The position numbers and the translations under genes are program-made. Shown one piece after another: positions 42,865-51,992 of a stretch of DNA of 64,000 nucleotides. Where the stretch lies: positions 60,776 to 124,775 of the IMG/VR virus record IMGVR_UViG_3300030108_005940; one strand, written 5' to 3'. The notes under the pieces were generated by a model that saw only the letters and a list, made by a program, of their open reading frames with translations, was not told where the DNA came from and made no database searches. Within the stretch, counting starts at the first letter, position 1. Every line of letters begins with the position of its first letter. The DNA comes from a virus.

Positions 42865-43162
42865 TATAGATAACACAATTTGTGAGACAAAGTCATCAGA
42901 CTACTTAAATTCAACTCCGTGTAAATCTTTAATTGAGCATTTTAATAATCTATATGATAATGGATCTCATATTACATACTATACAGCTAGAGGTGGTAAT
43001 TCCGGAAAAGACTGGACATATGTAACTGCTAACCAGCTTAATGAATGGGGTGTAAAGTATAATAAGCTCATGATGCATAAACCATCGTATGATTTATGGA
43101 TTGATGATAAGTGCATAAACATTGAAGACTATATAAAAAATAACAATATAGTTGAAAGCTAG
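42848..43162 (+). CDS. small HAD-fold phosphatase-like protein
   Basis: A 104-residue protein with HAD motif I LLIDIDNTICE (residues 3-13), motif II YYTARGG (58-64) and a motif IV-like LWIDDKCINIED. The capless size and the T-A-R-G-G segment match the capsule-biosynthesis HAD group. It would hydrolyse a small phosphorylated sugar, perhaps for the adjacent sugar genes. It overlaps the cupin gene by 17 nt. Confidence 0.75.
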   Translation: MKLLIDIDNTICETKSSDYLNSTPCKSLIEHFNNLYDNGSHITYYTARGGNSGKDWTYVTANQLNEWGVKYNKLMMHKPSYDLWIDDKCINIEDYIKNNNIVES

Positions 43163-43186
43163 TATATATTATATATAATACGTTAT

Positions 43187-43768
43187 ATGATTATCGAACA
43201 AGGTGTATATGATGGTAAGTTAATTCATGAGAGATTTGCTTATAAATTTTTTCGTAAGGATGTTGCCGGTGAAGGTAATATTGTAGCGTTTAGGGCTCCG
43301 ATGTATGTGGAAGATGCTTTAATTGATCTAGAAGATTCGCTAGAAAATGACTTTATACATAGTCAGGATGCAGTTAATTTTTGTTGGGAGATTCCTGGCT
43401 TGTGTCCTCTAGGTGCTGTATCATTTCAGAGATTATTTAATACAGGAGTTGCTAATATTTTATCTGGTTTTATTAATAAGGGAATTATGGTTGATGGTGA
43501 TGATCTATTAGTTCAAGATGAGTTCCTTGGAACTGATAAGCAAGTAAGAGAATCTGGTAAAGTAAGTGTATCTATTACGTATTCTAAAGATAATGTAGCA
43601 TTAGGTCATACTGGTATTAATGTTGTAGCAGGAGATAAGGCACCTCCTTTTGCTTATTCATCCAACTTAACAGCAAAGCAAATTAAAACATTTAGCAAGA
43701 CTGTTATTGATTACTTTAATACCGAAGTAAGAGATCAGTTCGTTGCTACGACAAAAATTATTGTATGA
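43187..43768 (+). CDS. DUF366-like protein
   Basis: A 193-residue protein. ERFAYKFFRKDVAGEGNIVAF and APMYVEDALIDLEDSLENDFI resemble the DUF366/COG2029 pattern (K-F-F-R ... G-N-I-V ... E-D-x-x), a family proposed to share the biotin/lipoate ligase fold. GLCPLGAVSFQRLFNTG follows. The activity is unknown. It overlaps the cytidylyltransferase by 4 nt. Confidence 0.45.
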   Translation: MIIEQGVYDGKLIHERFAYKFFRKDVAGEGNIVAFRAPMYVEDALIDLEDSLENDFIHSQDAVNFCWEIPGLCPLGAVSFQRLFNTGVANILSGFINKGIMVDGDDLLVQDEFLGTDKQVRESGKVSVSITYSKDNVALGHTGINVVAGDKAPPFAYSSNLTAKQIKTFSKTVIDYFNTEVRDQFVATTKIIV

Positions 43769-44169
43769 AAAAAATATTTACGAATGGTTGTTTTGATATT
43801 TTACATGTCGGTCATTTACAACTATTTGAATATGCAAAAAGTTTCGGTTACCTTTACGTTGGTGTCGATTCAGATGACAAAGTAAAGAAAGATAAGGGTG
43901 AAGATAGACCCTATAATAAATTATCTGATAGAATAAAAATGCTTCAATCGCTACGTTTTGTAGATGAAGTTCGTAGTTTTGATAGTTCCCAGGGTTTACG
44001 AGATTTAATTAAAGAAATTAACCCCGATATAATGATAATAGGTTCCGATTGGCGAGGTAAACCTGTCATTGGACAGGAACATGCAAAGGAACTTAAATTT
44101 TTTGAAAGAATTAAAGGGTATTCTACAACTGGTATATTAGAATATGACTACTATCGTTTACGTAAATAA
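43765..44169 (+). CDS. HldE C-domain-like cytidylyl/adenylyltransferase
   Basis: A 134-residue nucleotidyltransferase. TNGCFDILHVGHLQLFEYAK (6-25) has the G-C-F-D...H-x-G-H signature of HldE C-domain and glycerol-3-phosphate cytidylyltransferase. DDKVKKDKGEDRPYNKLSDR is the K-x-x-x-R-P...R segment, and YSTTGIL is the ISTT-like loop. With the kinase at 38056 it would complete the HldE pair that makes ADP-heptose-type sugar nucleotides. Confidence 0.88.
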   Translation: MKKIFTNGCFDILHVGHLQLFEYAKSFGYLYVGVDSDDKVKKDKGEDRPYNKLSDRIKMLQSLRFVDEVRSFDSSQGLRDLIKEINPDIMIIGSDWRGKPVIGQEHAKELKFFERIKGYSTTGILEYDYYRLRK

Positions 44170-44543
44170 TGAACTTTTTTAAATTACAAAATAAATTATT
44201 TTATTCTAGAAAAGATGATGCAGGTGTTTTAGACACTGAAGGAGAACAAAACTTTATTCCTTTTCTATTTAATAGGTGGTTATCATTCTATAATAATGAT
44301 ATGTGTGTTTTTACAAATGAAACGCTAAATAAATTTAGTACTATTTTTGAAGATAAACAACAAGCATATAGAATGTATTATTATCTCATTCCACGTTTAA
44401 AATGGAAAAGAATTAACTATATTAAAAAGAAGAAGAAGGATAAAGAAGAAGAAGTTGATATCAGTATAATTGCTAAGAATAAAAATATATCAAAGCGTGA
44501 ATTATTACAATATGTTGAATTAAATAAAAAGTTAGCTAAATAG
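44169..44543 (+). CDS. 62: gp62-like clamp-loader subunit
   Basis: A 124-residue protein. FIPFLFNRWLSFYNNDMCVFT (about 31-51) matches the Y-x-P-F-x-x-N-R-x-L-S pattern of marine T4-like gp62, and YYLIPRLKWKRINYIKKKKK with the C-terminal SKRELLQYVELNKKL follows it. The protein is shorter than T4 gp62 (187). gp62 helps gp44 load the gp45 clamp, which also activates late transcription. gp44 and gp45 lie outside the window. Confidence 0.6.
   Translation: MNFFKLQNKLFYSRKDDAGVLDTEGEQNFIPFLFNRWLSFYNNDMCVFTNETLNKFSTIFEDKQQAYRMYYYLIPRLKWKRINYIKKKKKDKEEEVDISIIAKNKNISKRELLQYVELNKKLAK
44536..44542 (+). promoter_or_regulatory. late promoter box CTAAATA
   Basis: CTAAATA overlaps the gp62-like stop codon and ends 5 nt before the ATG at 44548. 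Confidence 0.45.
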
Positions 44544-44547
44544 CTAT

Positions 44548-44964
44548 ATGGCGACAGCTAGCATAGATAATTTGGCACCTACTAGAAGTTTAATTGATTT
44601 ATCTGATCCTGATAAAGGTGATTTTGGAATAGATGATTATGAGTTAAGTTTTATTTTTGATGATATTCTTCTTATAGAATATGTAGATGAAACAGAACAA
44701 GGTGAGGTAGAACGTAATGGTATTTTAGTACCAACTAACGCATTAACAAAAGCTTGGCGAAAAGGAAAAGTAATTTTAGCAGGTCCTGATGTAAAATATA
44801 CCAAAGAAGGTGATATAGTTATTTTTCCAAATAATATGGGAGTAACTATTTCAGGTGTTTTAATAGAGGGCAAGGGTAAGATTAAAAAAGGTATATTTTT
44901 AAACGAAGAGAGGATGTTTGGTATTTGTAAATTACAAGATGTTAATACAGAAAGCAGCTCTTGA
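44548..44964 (+). CDS. GroES-like co-chaperonin (T4 gp31 type)
   Basis: A 138-residue protein with a GroES-like beta barrel at about residues 30-130. ILLIEYVDETEQGEVERNGILV leads into the mobile-loop region, and WRKGKVILAGPDVKYTKEGDIVIFP is the signature G-x-V...G-D-x-V-x-F. T4 gp31 replaces GroES so that host GroEL can fold gp23. Its late promoter box fits use at capsid assembly time. The N-terminal 25 residues are extra. Confidence 0.7.
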   Translation: MATASIDNLAPTRSLIDLSDPDKGDFGIDDYELSFIFDDILLIEYVDETEQGEVERNGILVPTNALTKAWRKGKVILAGPDVKYTKEGDIVIFPNNMGVTISGVLIEGKGKIKKGIFLNEERMFGICKLQDVNTESSS

Positions 44965-45316
44965 TTCAATTCTTTTGGATAATGTTTGTGAAATAAGATT
45001 CCCACGTAGAATAATTAAAAAGGGTCAAGCCGCTACGAGGAGAATGATTTGCACAAAATCTCTATCTTTATTAAACTCTGTTAATGGAAGAGTTTCTTTA
45101 AATTATTTTCCACCAAAAGGCCCTCCAAAAGCATACCTCGGTCCGGATAATTTAGCTGTTGCTTGGGATATATTAATGCAAGACTACCGAAACATTAATA
45201 TGAACCAATGTGACTTAATACAAAAAATACCCGCAAACGATGATTTTTGGATTTATTTTAATGAAAATTTATATCCAATGTCTCCAGAGCAGAAATTTAA
45301 TTTTATGAATTCATGA
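44939..45316 (+). CDS. small SH3-like (DUF2693-type) protein
   Basis: About 125 residues from the ATG at 44939; an in-frame ATG at 44918 would overlap the GroES-like gene more. MLIQKAALDSILLDNVCEIRF recalls the start of marine T4-like DUF2693 proteins, and RRMICTKSLSLLNSVNGRVSL fits the small barrel. It may bind nucleic acid. It is coupled to the previous gene by 26 nt of overlap and to the next by ATGA. Confidence 0.5.
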   Translation: MLIQKAALDSILLDNVCEIRFPRRIIKKGQAATRRMICTKSLSLLNSVNGRVSLNYFPPKGPPKAYLGPDNLAVAWDILMQDYRNINMNQCDLIQKIPANDDFWIYFNENLYPMSPEQKFNFMNS

Positions 45317-45663
45317 ATGTAAGCTTAGAAAAAGTAACAGATTTTTTAAAACCGTTCTTATTACAGAATATAATAATAAAAACGGATAAAAAAGTGTTAA
45401 AACGTGGTAAGCTTAAAATCTTTCAAATTAAACAATATTATATTAATTTCACCCTGGAATATAAAAACTCAATAAAATCATATGAGATTCCGTATCCATA
45501 TAAATTGGATTGGGATGAAACAACAGCAATTCTTAACTACCACCTAAGCTCTTTTATACCAGTGAGACAATTAACTCGAGCAAAATTTTTAGATAGCTCT
45601 TCAAAGTCTAAATTATATGATAACTTAGTGTATATATTGCCTTCTGATGAAGGTATTGTATAA
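45313..45663 (+). CDS. hypothetical protein, 116 aa
   Basis: A 116-residue basic protein with alternating beta strands (NIIIKTDKKVLKRGKLKIFQIKQYYINFTL, quoted in part as VLKRGKLKIFQIKQYY) and a DWDETTAILNYHLSSF helix. No family is recognised. It overlaps the previous gene by 4 nt and ends 6 nt before the helicase. Function unknown. Confidence 0.55.
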   Translation: MNVSLEKVTDFLKPFLLQNIIIKTDKKVLKRGKLKIFQIKQYYINFTLEYKNSIKSYEIPYPYKLDWDETTAILNYHLSSFIPVRQLTRAKFLDSSSKSKLYDNLVYILPSDEGIV

Positions 45664-45669
45664 TTAAGT

Positions 45670-47310
45670 GTGGTAGGTGGTCTGTTAGAAAAATTTCCAG
45701 AGGGTTATACTCCAAACTCTTCTCAGGTAAAGCTTTTAAAAAATATTGATCAAGCTTTTAAAGATGGTCATAAGTTTGTTGTGTGTAATGCTCCAACCGG
45801 TTCAGGTAAAAGCTTTATATCAAAAACTCTTGCGAATGATTCAAGCGAACCATCTGAAGACTTTAAAGATTTAATAACCTCATATACAGCGTTTAAAATT
45901 GATCAAACAGGGTTTTTTACACACGAAGATGAATGTATGGAGCAAGCTACAGCAGGATGTTTTGCACTAACAATAACTAAGGCTTTACAAGATCAATATA
46001 AGAGCTTATTTAAAGGTACTACTATTCTTAAAGGTAAGAGTAATTACATCAGCACAATTGATAGAGATATTGACGTTGAGATGGAATCGTTAATTATGCC
46101 TAAAAATATATTAGAAGATCATAGAAGAAGGCATAAATGTCCGTATCATAATGATAGGAGAGATGCTTTAATAAATCGATTTGCAGCTTTAAATTATAAT
46201 ATGTTTTTTTCTTTACCCAATCATGTAAAGAAACGACAATATTTAATTTGTGATGAAGCTGCAGAATTAGAAGATCAATTAGTAAAAGAGTTTTCTTGTA
46301 CTATTAACTTCGAAATGTTGAGTAAGATGGATATATTAGTAAGACCGTTTTATTCAAAAAATAATTCCAATGTTGTCAAGTGGATTAACAATCTATTATT
46401 AGATTTAAGTGATAAAATAGAAGAAGTTCGTGATACAATTAATAATAGTAACAACTCTAATAATAAAAAATTCTTAGTTGAGATTAGAAGACAAATAGTT
46501 AGTTTACGAAATTTACACTCTAAACTTTCTTTAATTATTGAAACATGGAATGAAAGTGAATATCTTTTTGAAACAAATAAAGAAGGTATAACGTTTATGC
46601 CGTTAAAGGTAAATAATCTTTCTAGCCACTTATTTAGATATGCTGATAAAGTTATATTAATGTCTGCTACTATTATTGATCCTAAAAACTTTTGCAAGAG
46701 TTTAGGTATAGATAAGTTTAAATATGTTGAAGCTGAATCATCTTTTAATGCTAAAGATTCACCTATATATTGCAATACAAAAGTTAAGTTAAACTATCAT
46801 AACTTAAAACGTAGCTTACCGAAAGTAGTAGATCAAATAAAACAAATTTGTGAGCATCATAAAGATGATAAAGGTATAATACATACACATAATAATACGA
46901 TTACATCTTTTCTGGCAAATAAAATAAATGGTTCAAGATTTTTAATTAGAGAGCCTGGTGTACGTAATGAAGAACTATTAGAACAACATTTATATAATAA
47001 TAAACCAACAGTATTAATATCACCTTCTATGTCACATGGTGTCGATTTAAAAGATGATTTAGCGCGCTTTCAAATTATTGTTAAAGCACCATACTTACCA
47101 ACAAAAGATAAAAGAATTGATAGACTTATGAATGATGATTTTGATTGGTATTCAAACAAAATGCTATGCTCATTAATTCAATCATGCGGACGTGGTGTTC
47201 GGTCAAAAAAAGACTATTGTACAACCTATATATTAGATGGTGCTATTGTTGAAAGTGTTGTAAAAAACAAGCATAAGTTACCGAAATATTTCATCGATAG
47301 GTTTTTGTAA
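45670..47310 (+). CDS. DinG/XPD-like SF2 helicase
   Basis: A 546-residue helicase starting at GTG. NAPTGSGKSFISKTL (about 39-53) is Walker A, LICDEAAELEDQ is the DEAH-like box, VILMSATIIDP is motif III, and SPSMSHGVDLKDD plus LIQSCGRGVRSKKD are motifs V-VI. The D-E-A-H order and SHGVD motif fit DinG/XPD rather than UvsW. An iron-sulfur Cys cluster is not obvious. Likely used in DNA repair or replication restart. Confidence 0.82.
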   Translation: MVGGLLEKFPEGYTPNSSQVKLLKNIDQAFKDGHKFVVCNAPTGSGKSFISKTLANDSSEPSEDFKDLITSYTAFKIDQTGFFTHEDECMEQATAGCFALTITKALQDQYKSLFKGTTILKGKSNYISTIDRDIDVEMESLIMPKNILEDHRRRHKCPYHNDRRDALINRFAALNYNMFFSLPNHVKKRQYLICDEAAELEDQLVKEFSCTINFEMLSKMDILVRPFYSKNNSNVVKWINNLLLDLSDKIEEVRDTINNSNNSNNKKFLVEIRRQIVSLRNLHSKLSLIIETWNESEYLFETNKEGITFMPLKVNNLSSHLFRYADKVILMSATIIDPKNFCKSLGIDKFKYVEAESSFNAKDSPIYCNTKVKLNYHNLKRSLPKVVDQIKQICEHHKDDKGIIHTHNNTITSFLANKINGSRFLIREPGVRNEELLEQHLYNNKPTVLISPSMSHGVDLKDDLARFQIIVKAPYLPTKDKRIDRLMNDDFDWYSNKMLCSLIQSCGRGVRSKKDYCTTYILDGAIVESVVKNKHKLPKYFIDRFL

Positions 47311-47316
47311 TAAATA
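47309..47316 (+). promoter_or_regulatory. late promoter box AATAAATA
   Basis: AATAAATA overlaps the helicase stop codon and ends 11 nt before the ATG at 47328, the longest spacing seen here. Confidence 0.45.
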
Positions 47317-47327
47317 TATAAGTACAT

Positions 47328-48530
47328 ATGAAGAACCGAGCATTTCATTTTGAAATTAAAAATCTTTTAACGCAATTTATTGCAGCGTTTGATGATACGG
47401 TTATTAGTAGATATAATAAAAATAGAGAAAAAAAGAGTAACATTGAAGTTAGATATGTATTTGCACCCAAACAACGGGTCATGTATGATATTGTAAACAA
47501 GGCTCAAAACTTAACCCTACCGGTTGTAGCAATTAATTTAACGAGTATATCTCGAGATAACGACAGAGTATTTAATAAACTAGCTCCAACATATATACCT
47601 GCACAGAATCAAGATGACCCTAAATCATCTGCAAATTTTTTAATGCCTGTACCTGTTAATTTAGAGATTAATATGTCAATACTTGGTAGGTATATGCAAG
47701 ATGTAGATCAAATTATATCTAATTTTGTACCGTATAATAATCCCTATATTATTCTTTCATGGAAAGTACCAGAAGATTTTGGAGCAGGGTATGATCAAGA
47801 AATAAGAAGTGAAGTGTTGTGGGATGGTAATTTATCTTACACAACACCGACAGATACTACATATAGTGATAAATTTAGAATTACCGTTGATACAACATTT
47901 ACTATCAAAGGTTGGTTGTTTCCAGAGCAAAAAGATACATCGGGTAATATCTATAAAATAGATAATAACTTCTTAGCTGTAAATCTTGCAAACAGAATTT
48001 ATTCACCCCTTGATAATAATGAAGTTGTAAGCAACACAACTTATACACAACAAGAATATGGAGCGCTATCAAGTTATGATACAGGTATACCAGATGCATA
48101 TTCTGAAACTGTTACAATTTCAGCTATACCCGAAATAACTAATTTATACTACACAACAACTGGTACATTTACACAGCTTTATCAAACAACAGTAGATCTT
48201 CTTTCTTCACATCCTAATAACTTCATACTGTATGGTAAGAGATTTAATTATAATAATGAGTTCTTCTTAAGCGCTACTGATATGGGGGGCCCAATACCAA
48301 ACAATCCTTTTTATTCAAATTATCAACAAATTACTTCTGCAAAGTCAGCTACAATTAGCGGATATAAGCTTGGTGAATCGTTTTATGAGGTTGTTAACGA
48401 TAACATATTAAATATTTTCTTACCTACATCAACATTAAGCGCTGCCGGTAATTTTACTTTCGTAACAGCTAATGAAGCTGGATGGGGTTCTTCTTATCCA
48501 GCCACTAGCTCTATCCTTAACATAACATAA
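47328..48530 (+). CDS. tail sheath stabiliser-like protein (T4 gp15 type)
   Basis: A 400-residue virion protein. RYVFAPKQRVMYDIVNKA with LTLPVVAINLTSISRD (about 41-80) resembles gp15-type proteins (Y-x-P-K-x-R ... L-P-x-x-x), which cap the tail and join head and tail. It is longer than T4 gp15 (272) because of an extra Thr/Tyr/Asn-rich C-terminal half. It sits directly before the portal gene. gp15 and gp3 are hard to separate by eye, so the number is uncertain. Confidence 0.55.
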   Translation: MKNRAFHFEIKNLLTQFIAAFDDTVISRYNKNREKKSNIEVRYVFAPKQRVMYDIVNKAQNLTLPVVAINLTSISRDNDRVFNKLAPTYIPAQNQDDPKSSANFLMPVPVNLEINMSILGRYMQDVDQIISNFVPYNNPYIILSWKVPEDFGAGYDQEIRSEVLWDGNLSYTTPTDTTYSDKFRITVDTTFTIKGWLFPEQKDTSGNIYKIDNNFLAVNLANRIYSPLDNNEVVSNTTYTQQEYGALSSYDTGIPDAYSETVTISAIPEITNLYYTTTGTFTQLYQTTVDLLSSHPNNFILYGKRFNYNNEFFLSATDMGGPIPNNPFYSNYQQITSAKSATISGYKLGESFYEVVNDNILNIFLPTSTLSAAGNFTFVTANEAGWGSSYPATSSILNIT

Positions 48531-48533
48531 ATA
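48526..48533 (+). promoter_or_regulatory. late promoter box CATAAATA
   Basis: CATAAATA overlaps the previous stop codon and ends 8 nt before the portal ATG at 48542. Confidence 0.55.
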
Positions 48534-48541
48534 TATACAAG

Positions 48542-50356
48542 ATGCCAGGACAAGGACCATCAACTAGCCCAAATCAAAATCGTTCATATGTAACCAACGA
48601 CGGTCGTGCTTCGACTTTCGGTAGAAACTTAGTTCAATACATACAAAACAGATTACCATACGCAACTGACGGGCGTGGAGAAAATGATGCATTAAATCCA
48701 AAGTATAAATTTTTTGCAAAAGCAGGTATGAGAAGAGCTGAAGCTCTTGCAAAATCTTCTGTATCTTCTTCTAACCCCTTTAACAATATACCTATTGGAG
48801 ACTTTGCAAAAGATTCTTCTTTTGGTGATGTCATGTATGCAAACATACAAGACGATAAAGCAGGTAGATTGAGAGACTATAGAATAATGGCTGCTTACTC
48901 TGAAGTATCTGATGCTTTAGATGAAATATGTGATGAGACAATTAACCCAGATGAATCTGGTTGGATTACAAAGTTACAGTTAAAAGATATAGATTTAACA
49001 ATTGATGAAAAAGAAGAACTTGAAAAGCAATTTCATAGATATATAGAATACTACGATTTAAAGAATAGAGGGTGGCAATACTTTAGACAGTTAATGGTTG
49101 AAGGTGAAGTCTTTTTTGAGCAAATTATTCATGAAGGGTATGTTAAGGATGGTGTACTCGGGGTGATAAATTTACCAGCAGAGATTATAGATCCTGTTTA
49201 CAATAACATACAAAATATGCTTGTTAAAGGTTATATTTATAGAAAGCCTATTTTTAGTCCTGAGCACCCTGAGAAGGTTGAAAAGATTGAATTTATACCA
49301 ATGGATCAAAACCAGATAATGTATGTAAACTCTGGTGTATATAACGAAACAAAAAACTTTGTAATTCCATTTTTAGAAAATGCTAGACGACCTTACAGAC
49401 AATTATCTTTAATTGAAGATGCAATTGTAATTTATCGTTTAGTTAGAGCTCCTGAAAGATTAGTTTTTAATGTTGATGTTGGTAACATGGCTCCGCCAAA
49501 AGCAGAAGCATATTTACGCAAGTTAATTCAAAATTACTGGTCTAGAAAAACATTTGATATTGATCAAAATGATATTGTTAAAAAATTTAATCCACAATCA
49601 ATGCTTGATGCATTTTGGTTCGCTAGACGTCAAGGATCTGAAGGAACTACTGTATCTCAGTTAGCCGGTGGTGCTAATTTGGGGGAGCTTTCAGACTTAA
49701 TGTATTTCATTAAGAAACTTTATAGAGCTCTTAAAGTACCTTCAATGAGATTAGATCCAAACGATCAAGCTTCAGCTGATGGATCAACGATATTACGTGA
49801 AGAATTAAAGTTTGCTAGATTTATTATGAGACAACAGCAAAGGTTTGCTGCTGGTCTCAAAAAAGGTTATATTACACACTTAACCCTAATGGGTATATTT
49901 GAAAAATTAGAACTTAATGAACAAAATATTGAAATCGATTTTAATGTTCCGACTAATTTTTACGAATTAAGAGAAAATCAAAGACTAGAGTTAAAGTCTA
50001 ATAATTATAATAATTTAGCTTCAAACGAATTTGTATCTGCTACTTACGCGCAAAAGAAATATCTCGGTTGGCGTGATAAAGACATACTTGCTAATAGAGA
50101 GTTTTTAAGAAAAGATGCTGAGTTACAATGGGAGATATCACAAATTACTGCAGCCGGGCCTGCTTGGAAAGAACAAGCATTGGCAGGCGAGCTAGCCGAG
50201 GGCGAAGCAGCTGTCGGAGGTGAAGGAGCTGGGGTAGGCGGAGGAGGCTCTGGTGGTATACCAGAATTTGGTGGAGGACCAGCTGATGTAGATGCACCAG
50301 AGGAGGTTGATGTAGAAGCTGAAGTTGATACAGTAGAAACAGAAGAACCTACCTAA
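48542..50356 (+). CDS. 20: portal vertex protein (gp20)
   Basis: A 604-residue dodecameric portal through which DNA is packed. SEVSDALDEICDETINPDESG (about 118-138), LIEDAIVIYRLVRAPERLVFNVDVGNM (about 295-321) and KKLYRALKVPSMRLDPND are gp20 signatures. The length is above T4 gp20 (524), owing to a Gly/Ala/Glu-rich tail (about 60 residues) that is probably disordered. It starts head assembly with gp22 and gp40. Its end overlaps the converging gene 50349-50768 by 8 nt. Confidence 0.93.
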   Translation: MPGQGPSTSPNQNRSYVTNDGRASTFGRNLVQYIQNRLPYATDGRGENDALNPKYKFFAKAGMRRAEALAKSSVSSSNPFNNIPIGDFAKDSSFGDVMYANIQDDKAGRLRDYRIMAAYSEVSDALDEICDETINPDESGWITKLQLKDIDLTIDEKEELEKQFHRYIEYYDLKNRGWQYFRQLMVEGEVFFEQIIHEGYVKDGVLGVINLPAEIIDPVYNNIQNMLVKGYIYRKPIFSPEHPEKVEKIEFIPMDQNQIMYVNSGVYNETKNFVIPFLENARRPYRQLSLIEDAIVIYRLVRAPERLVFNVDVGNMAPPKAEAYLRKLIQNYWSRKTFDIDQNDIVKKFNPQSMLDAFWFARRQGSEGTTVSQLAGGANLGELSDLMYFIKKLYRALKVPSMRLDPNDQASADGSTILREELKFARFIMRQQQRFAAGLKKGYITHLTLMGIFEKLELNEQNIEIDFNVPTNFYELRENQRLELKSNNYNNLASNEFVSATYAQKKYLGWRDKDILANREFLRKDAELQWEISQITAAGPAWKEQALAGELAEGEAAVGGEGAGVGGGGSGGIPEFGGGPADVDAPEEVDVEAEVDTVETEEPT

Positions 50357-50768
50357 CAGGGTTACTGCTAAAGAATTGTGTTCTATAATGTACTATACCC
50401 GCGCTGCCTGCTTTTGCTGATACTTGATTAACATTTGTAAGACCTCTCACTACAGTCTCGTGGTTATTAGGTATTTGAATTACATGGTCTGCTCTTACCG
50501 TTCCGTAATTACCACTTGTATCTACAAAAATTTCTAAAACTCCTCCAGTAGTATTATATATAACAACCTCTGAACACGGCTGACCTACTTTAACTGCAAC
50601 TGCAGGTGCTGTATTTGTATTACTACCAAAAGGAGCAGGTGCATTTGGATCTTGCCCAGATAGCTGTACTATCGATGTAGGAACATGTCTTGAAAAGGAA
50701 AAACACTGATTTTGGTTATAATACGTGCTTGTGTCTTGCTGATTACTTTTAGGTGGTGATGTCGCCAT
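50349..50768 (-). CDS. putative virion surface protein on the minus strand
   Basis: A 139-residue Ser/Thr/Asn/Val-rich protein with beta strands (SEVVIYNTTGGVLEIFVDT, HVIQIPNNHETVVRGL). No family is recognised. It lies alone on the minus strand inside the plus-strand head genes, with its own late-type box that mirrors the one for the neck gene. Composition suggests a decoration or adhesin-like virion protein. It overlaps the portal gene's end by 8 nt. Confidence 0.5.
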   Translation of the reverse strand: MATSPPKSNQQDTSTYYNQNQCFSFSRHVPTSIVQLSGQDPNAPAPFGSNTNTAPAVAVKVGQPCSEVVIYNTTGGVLEIFVDTSGNYGTVRADHVIQIPNNHETVVRGLTNVNQVSAKAGSAGIVHYRTQFFSSNPVR

Positions 50769-50772
50769 ATAT

Positions 50773-50794
50773 TTATTTATTCGCGAATAAATAA
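50773..50794. promoter_or_regulatory. palindrome holding two divergent late promoter boxes
   Basis: A perfect 22-bp palindrome (TTATTTATTCG / CGAATAAATAA). Each arm holds one AATAAATA box: 50774-50781 on the minus strand and 50786-50793 on the plus strand. Each box ends exactly 5 nt before its start codon (50768 minus, 50799 plus), and the two starts are symmetric about its centre. Confidence 0.7.
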
Positions 50795-50798
50795 TTTT

Positions 50799-51992
50799 AT
50801 GGCACTTGCATGTACAATTCAGCCCCTTTCGGCTTTTCTCTCAACAAACTTAAACTCTAAAATAGAAACATATGATAGATTAGGTGATAGGATTAAAAGA
50901 TCTTTAGGATTCCCTTTAGTTTCATTAGAAATTCATACCGATCAACTTAGAGAAAATATACAAATCGCAGTTGAATATTTTACAAAATATGCTGGTTATA
51001 CGCAAGAGTTTTTAATATTTGATTCCAGAATGTATGAAGAGAATAAAGGAATACGTTTAGATTTACTTTATACATTAGCAAATACTGATTTAGATACAAA
51101 TAGAAAATTAACAGCTGGTAATAATCCAATAGGACCTGGCCCTGAATTTTATGGATCTAGATCTCCCTACACTAGTGCGTTTGGTGAAACGCTTTTTGTT
51201 GCAACTTCAACTTTAAGTGGTAGTGTGTTTTCTAGTTCAGTTGAACTATCTTCAACATTTTCGTATGAAATGAGTGGTACGAGCCCGGGTATTAAAGAGT
51301 TAGAATTATTTGACCATGCTTTATTTTCACAAATTTCTTCTTTCAATCAAAGCCTAACTGCACACTTTAAACAAACTCAGAAAAACACTCTTACTTTTCA
51401 AGGATCTGCATCCGATGCTATATTTTATCAAAATGTTTTTGATTATGATATTATGGACTACCGTAAGGTAATCGATGTATCTGATTTTGAGGAAGGTTCA
51501 AATACCGGTATTAACACGTTATTTACTCTCGAACAGACCCTAGCGCAACAAACCTATTTTAGTTATGCATTAGGTAATTATGGATTTGATCTTGTATCAT
51601 GGTATACCTTAAAGGAGTGGATGGACACCCGAGAAAAAATGTTAGCAACAAGACGTGATGTAAAATTTGATTCACGTACTCAGTATATGCAAATGTACCC
51701 ACAACCTGATGGTAATCGATTTTACGGAGTAATATCTTGTTATTTAGAAAGAGCAATTAGAGATGTTATTATGGAGCAATGGATATATGAATATGCATTA
51801 GCTTTATCACAAATAACTATAGGACGTGTCAGGGGTAAATTTGGCAATGTACAATTATTAGGTGGTGGGGCATTAAATTACGATATGCTCCAAGAAGGTT
51901 TACAACGAAAAACTGAACTTGAAGGAGAATTGCTCCAAGGCGCTTCACCTGGTCTAGGTGATAATGACCCTCCAATGTTCTTTGTTGGGTGA
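50799..51992 (+). CDS. 13: neck protein (gp13-like)
   Basis: A 397-residue virion protein. RLGDRIKRSLGFPLVSLEI and LRENIQIAVEYFTKYAGYT (about 27-70) match the start of marine T4-like gp13 (I-K-R-x-L-G-x-P ... E). The end has ALALSQITIGRVRGKFGNVQLLGGG, another family mark. gp13 completes the head after packaging and joins it to the tail. The length is above T4 gp13 (309) because of a Ser/Thr-rich insert. Confidence 0.65.
   Translation: MALACTIQPLSAFLSTNLNSKIETYDRLGDRIKRSLGFPLVSLEIHTDQLRENIQIAVEYFTKYAGYTQEFLIFDSRMYEENKGIRLDLLYTLANTDLDTNRKLTAGNNPIGPGPEFYGSRSPYTSAFGETLFVATSTLSGSVFSSSVELSSTFSYEMSGTSPGIKELELFDHALFSQISSFNQSLTAHFKQTQKNTLTFQGSASDAIFYQNVFDYDIMDYRKVIDVSDFEEGSNTGINTLFTLEQTLAQQTYFSYALGNYGFDLVSWYTLKEWMDTREKMLATRRDVKFDSRTQYMQMYPQPDGNRFYGVISCYLERAIRDVIMEQWIYEYALALSQITIGRVRGKFGNVQLLGGGALNYDMLQEGLQRKTELEGELLQGASPGLGDNDPPMFFVG

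Noticed and set aside
42848-43162. GmhB heptose bisphosphatase
   Set aside because: HAD motifs are present, but the protein is far shorter and lacks the zinc-binding Cys loop of GmhB.
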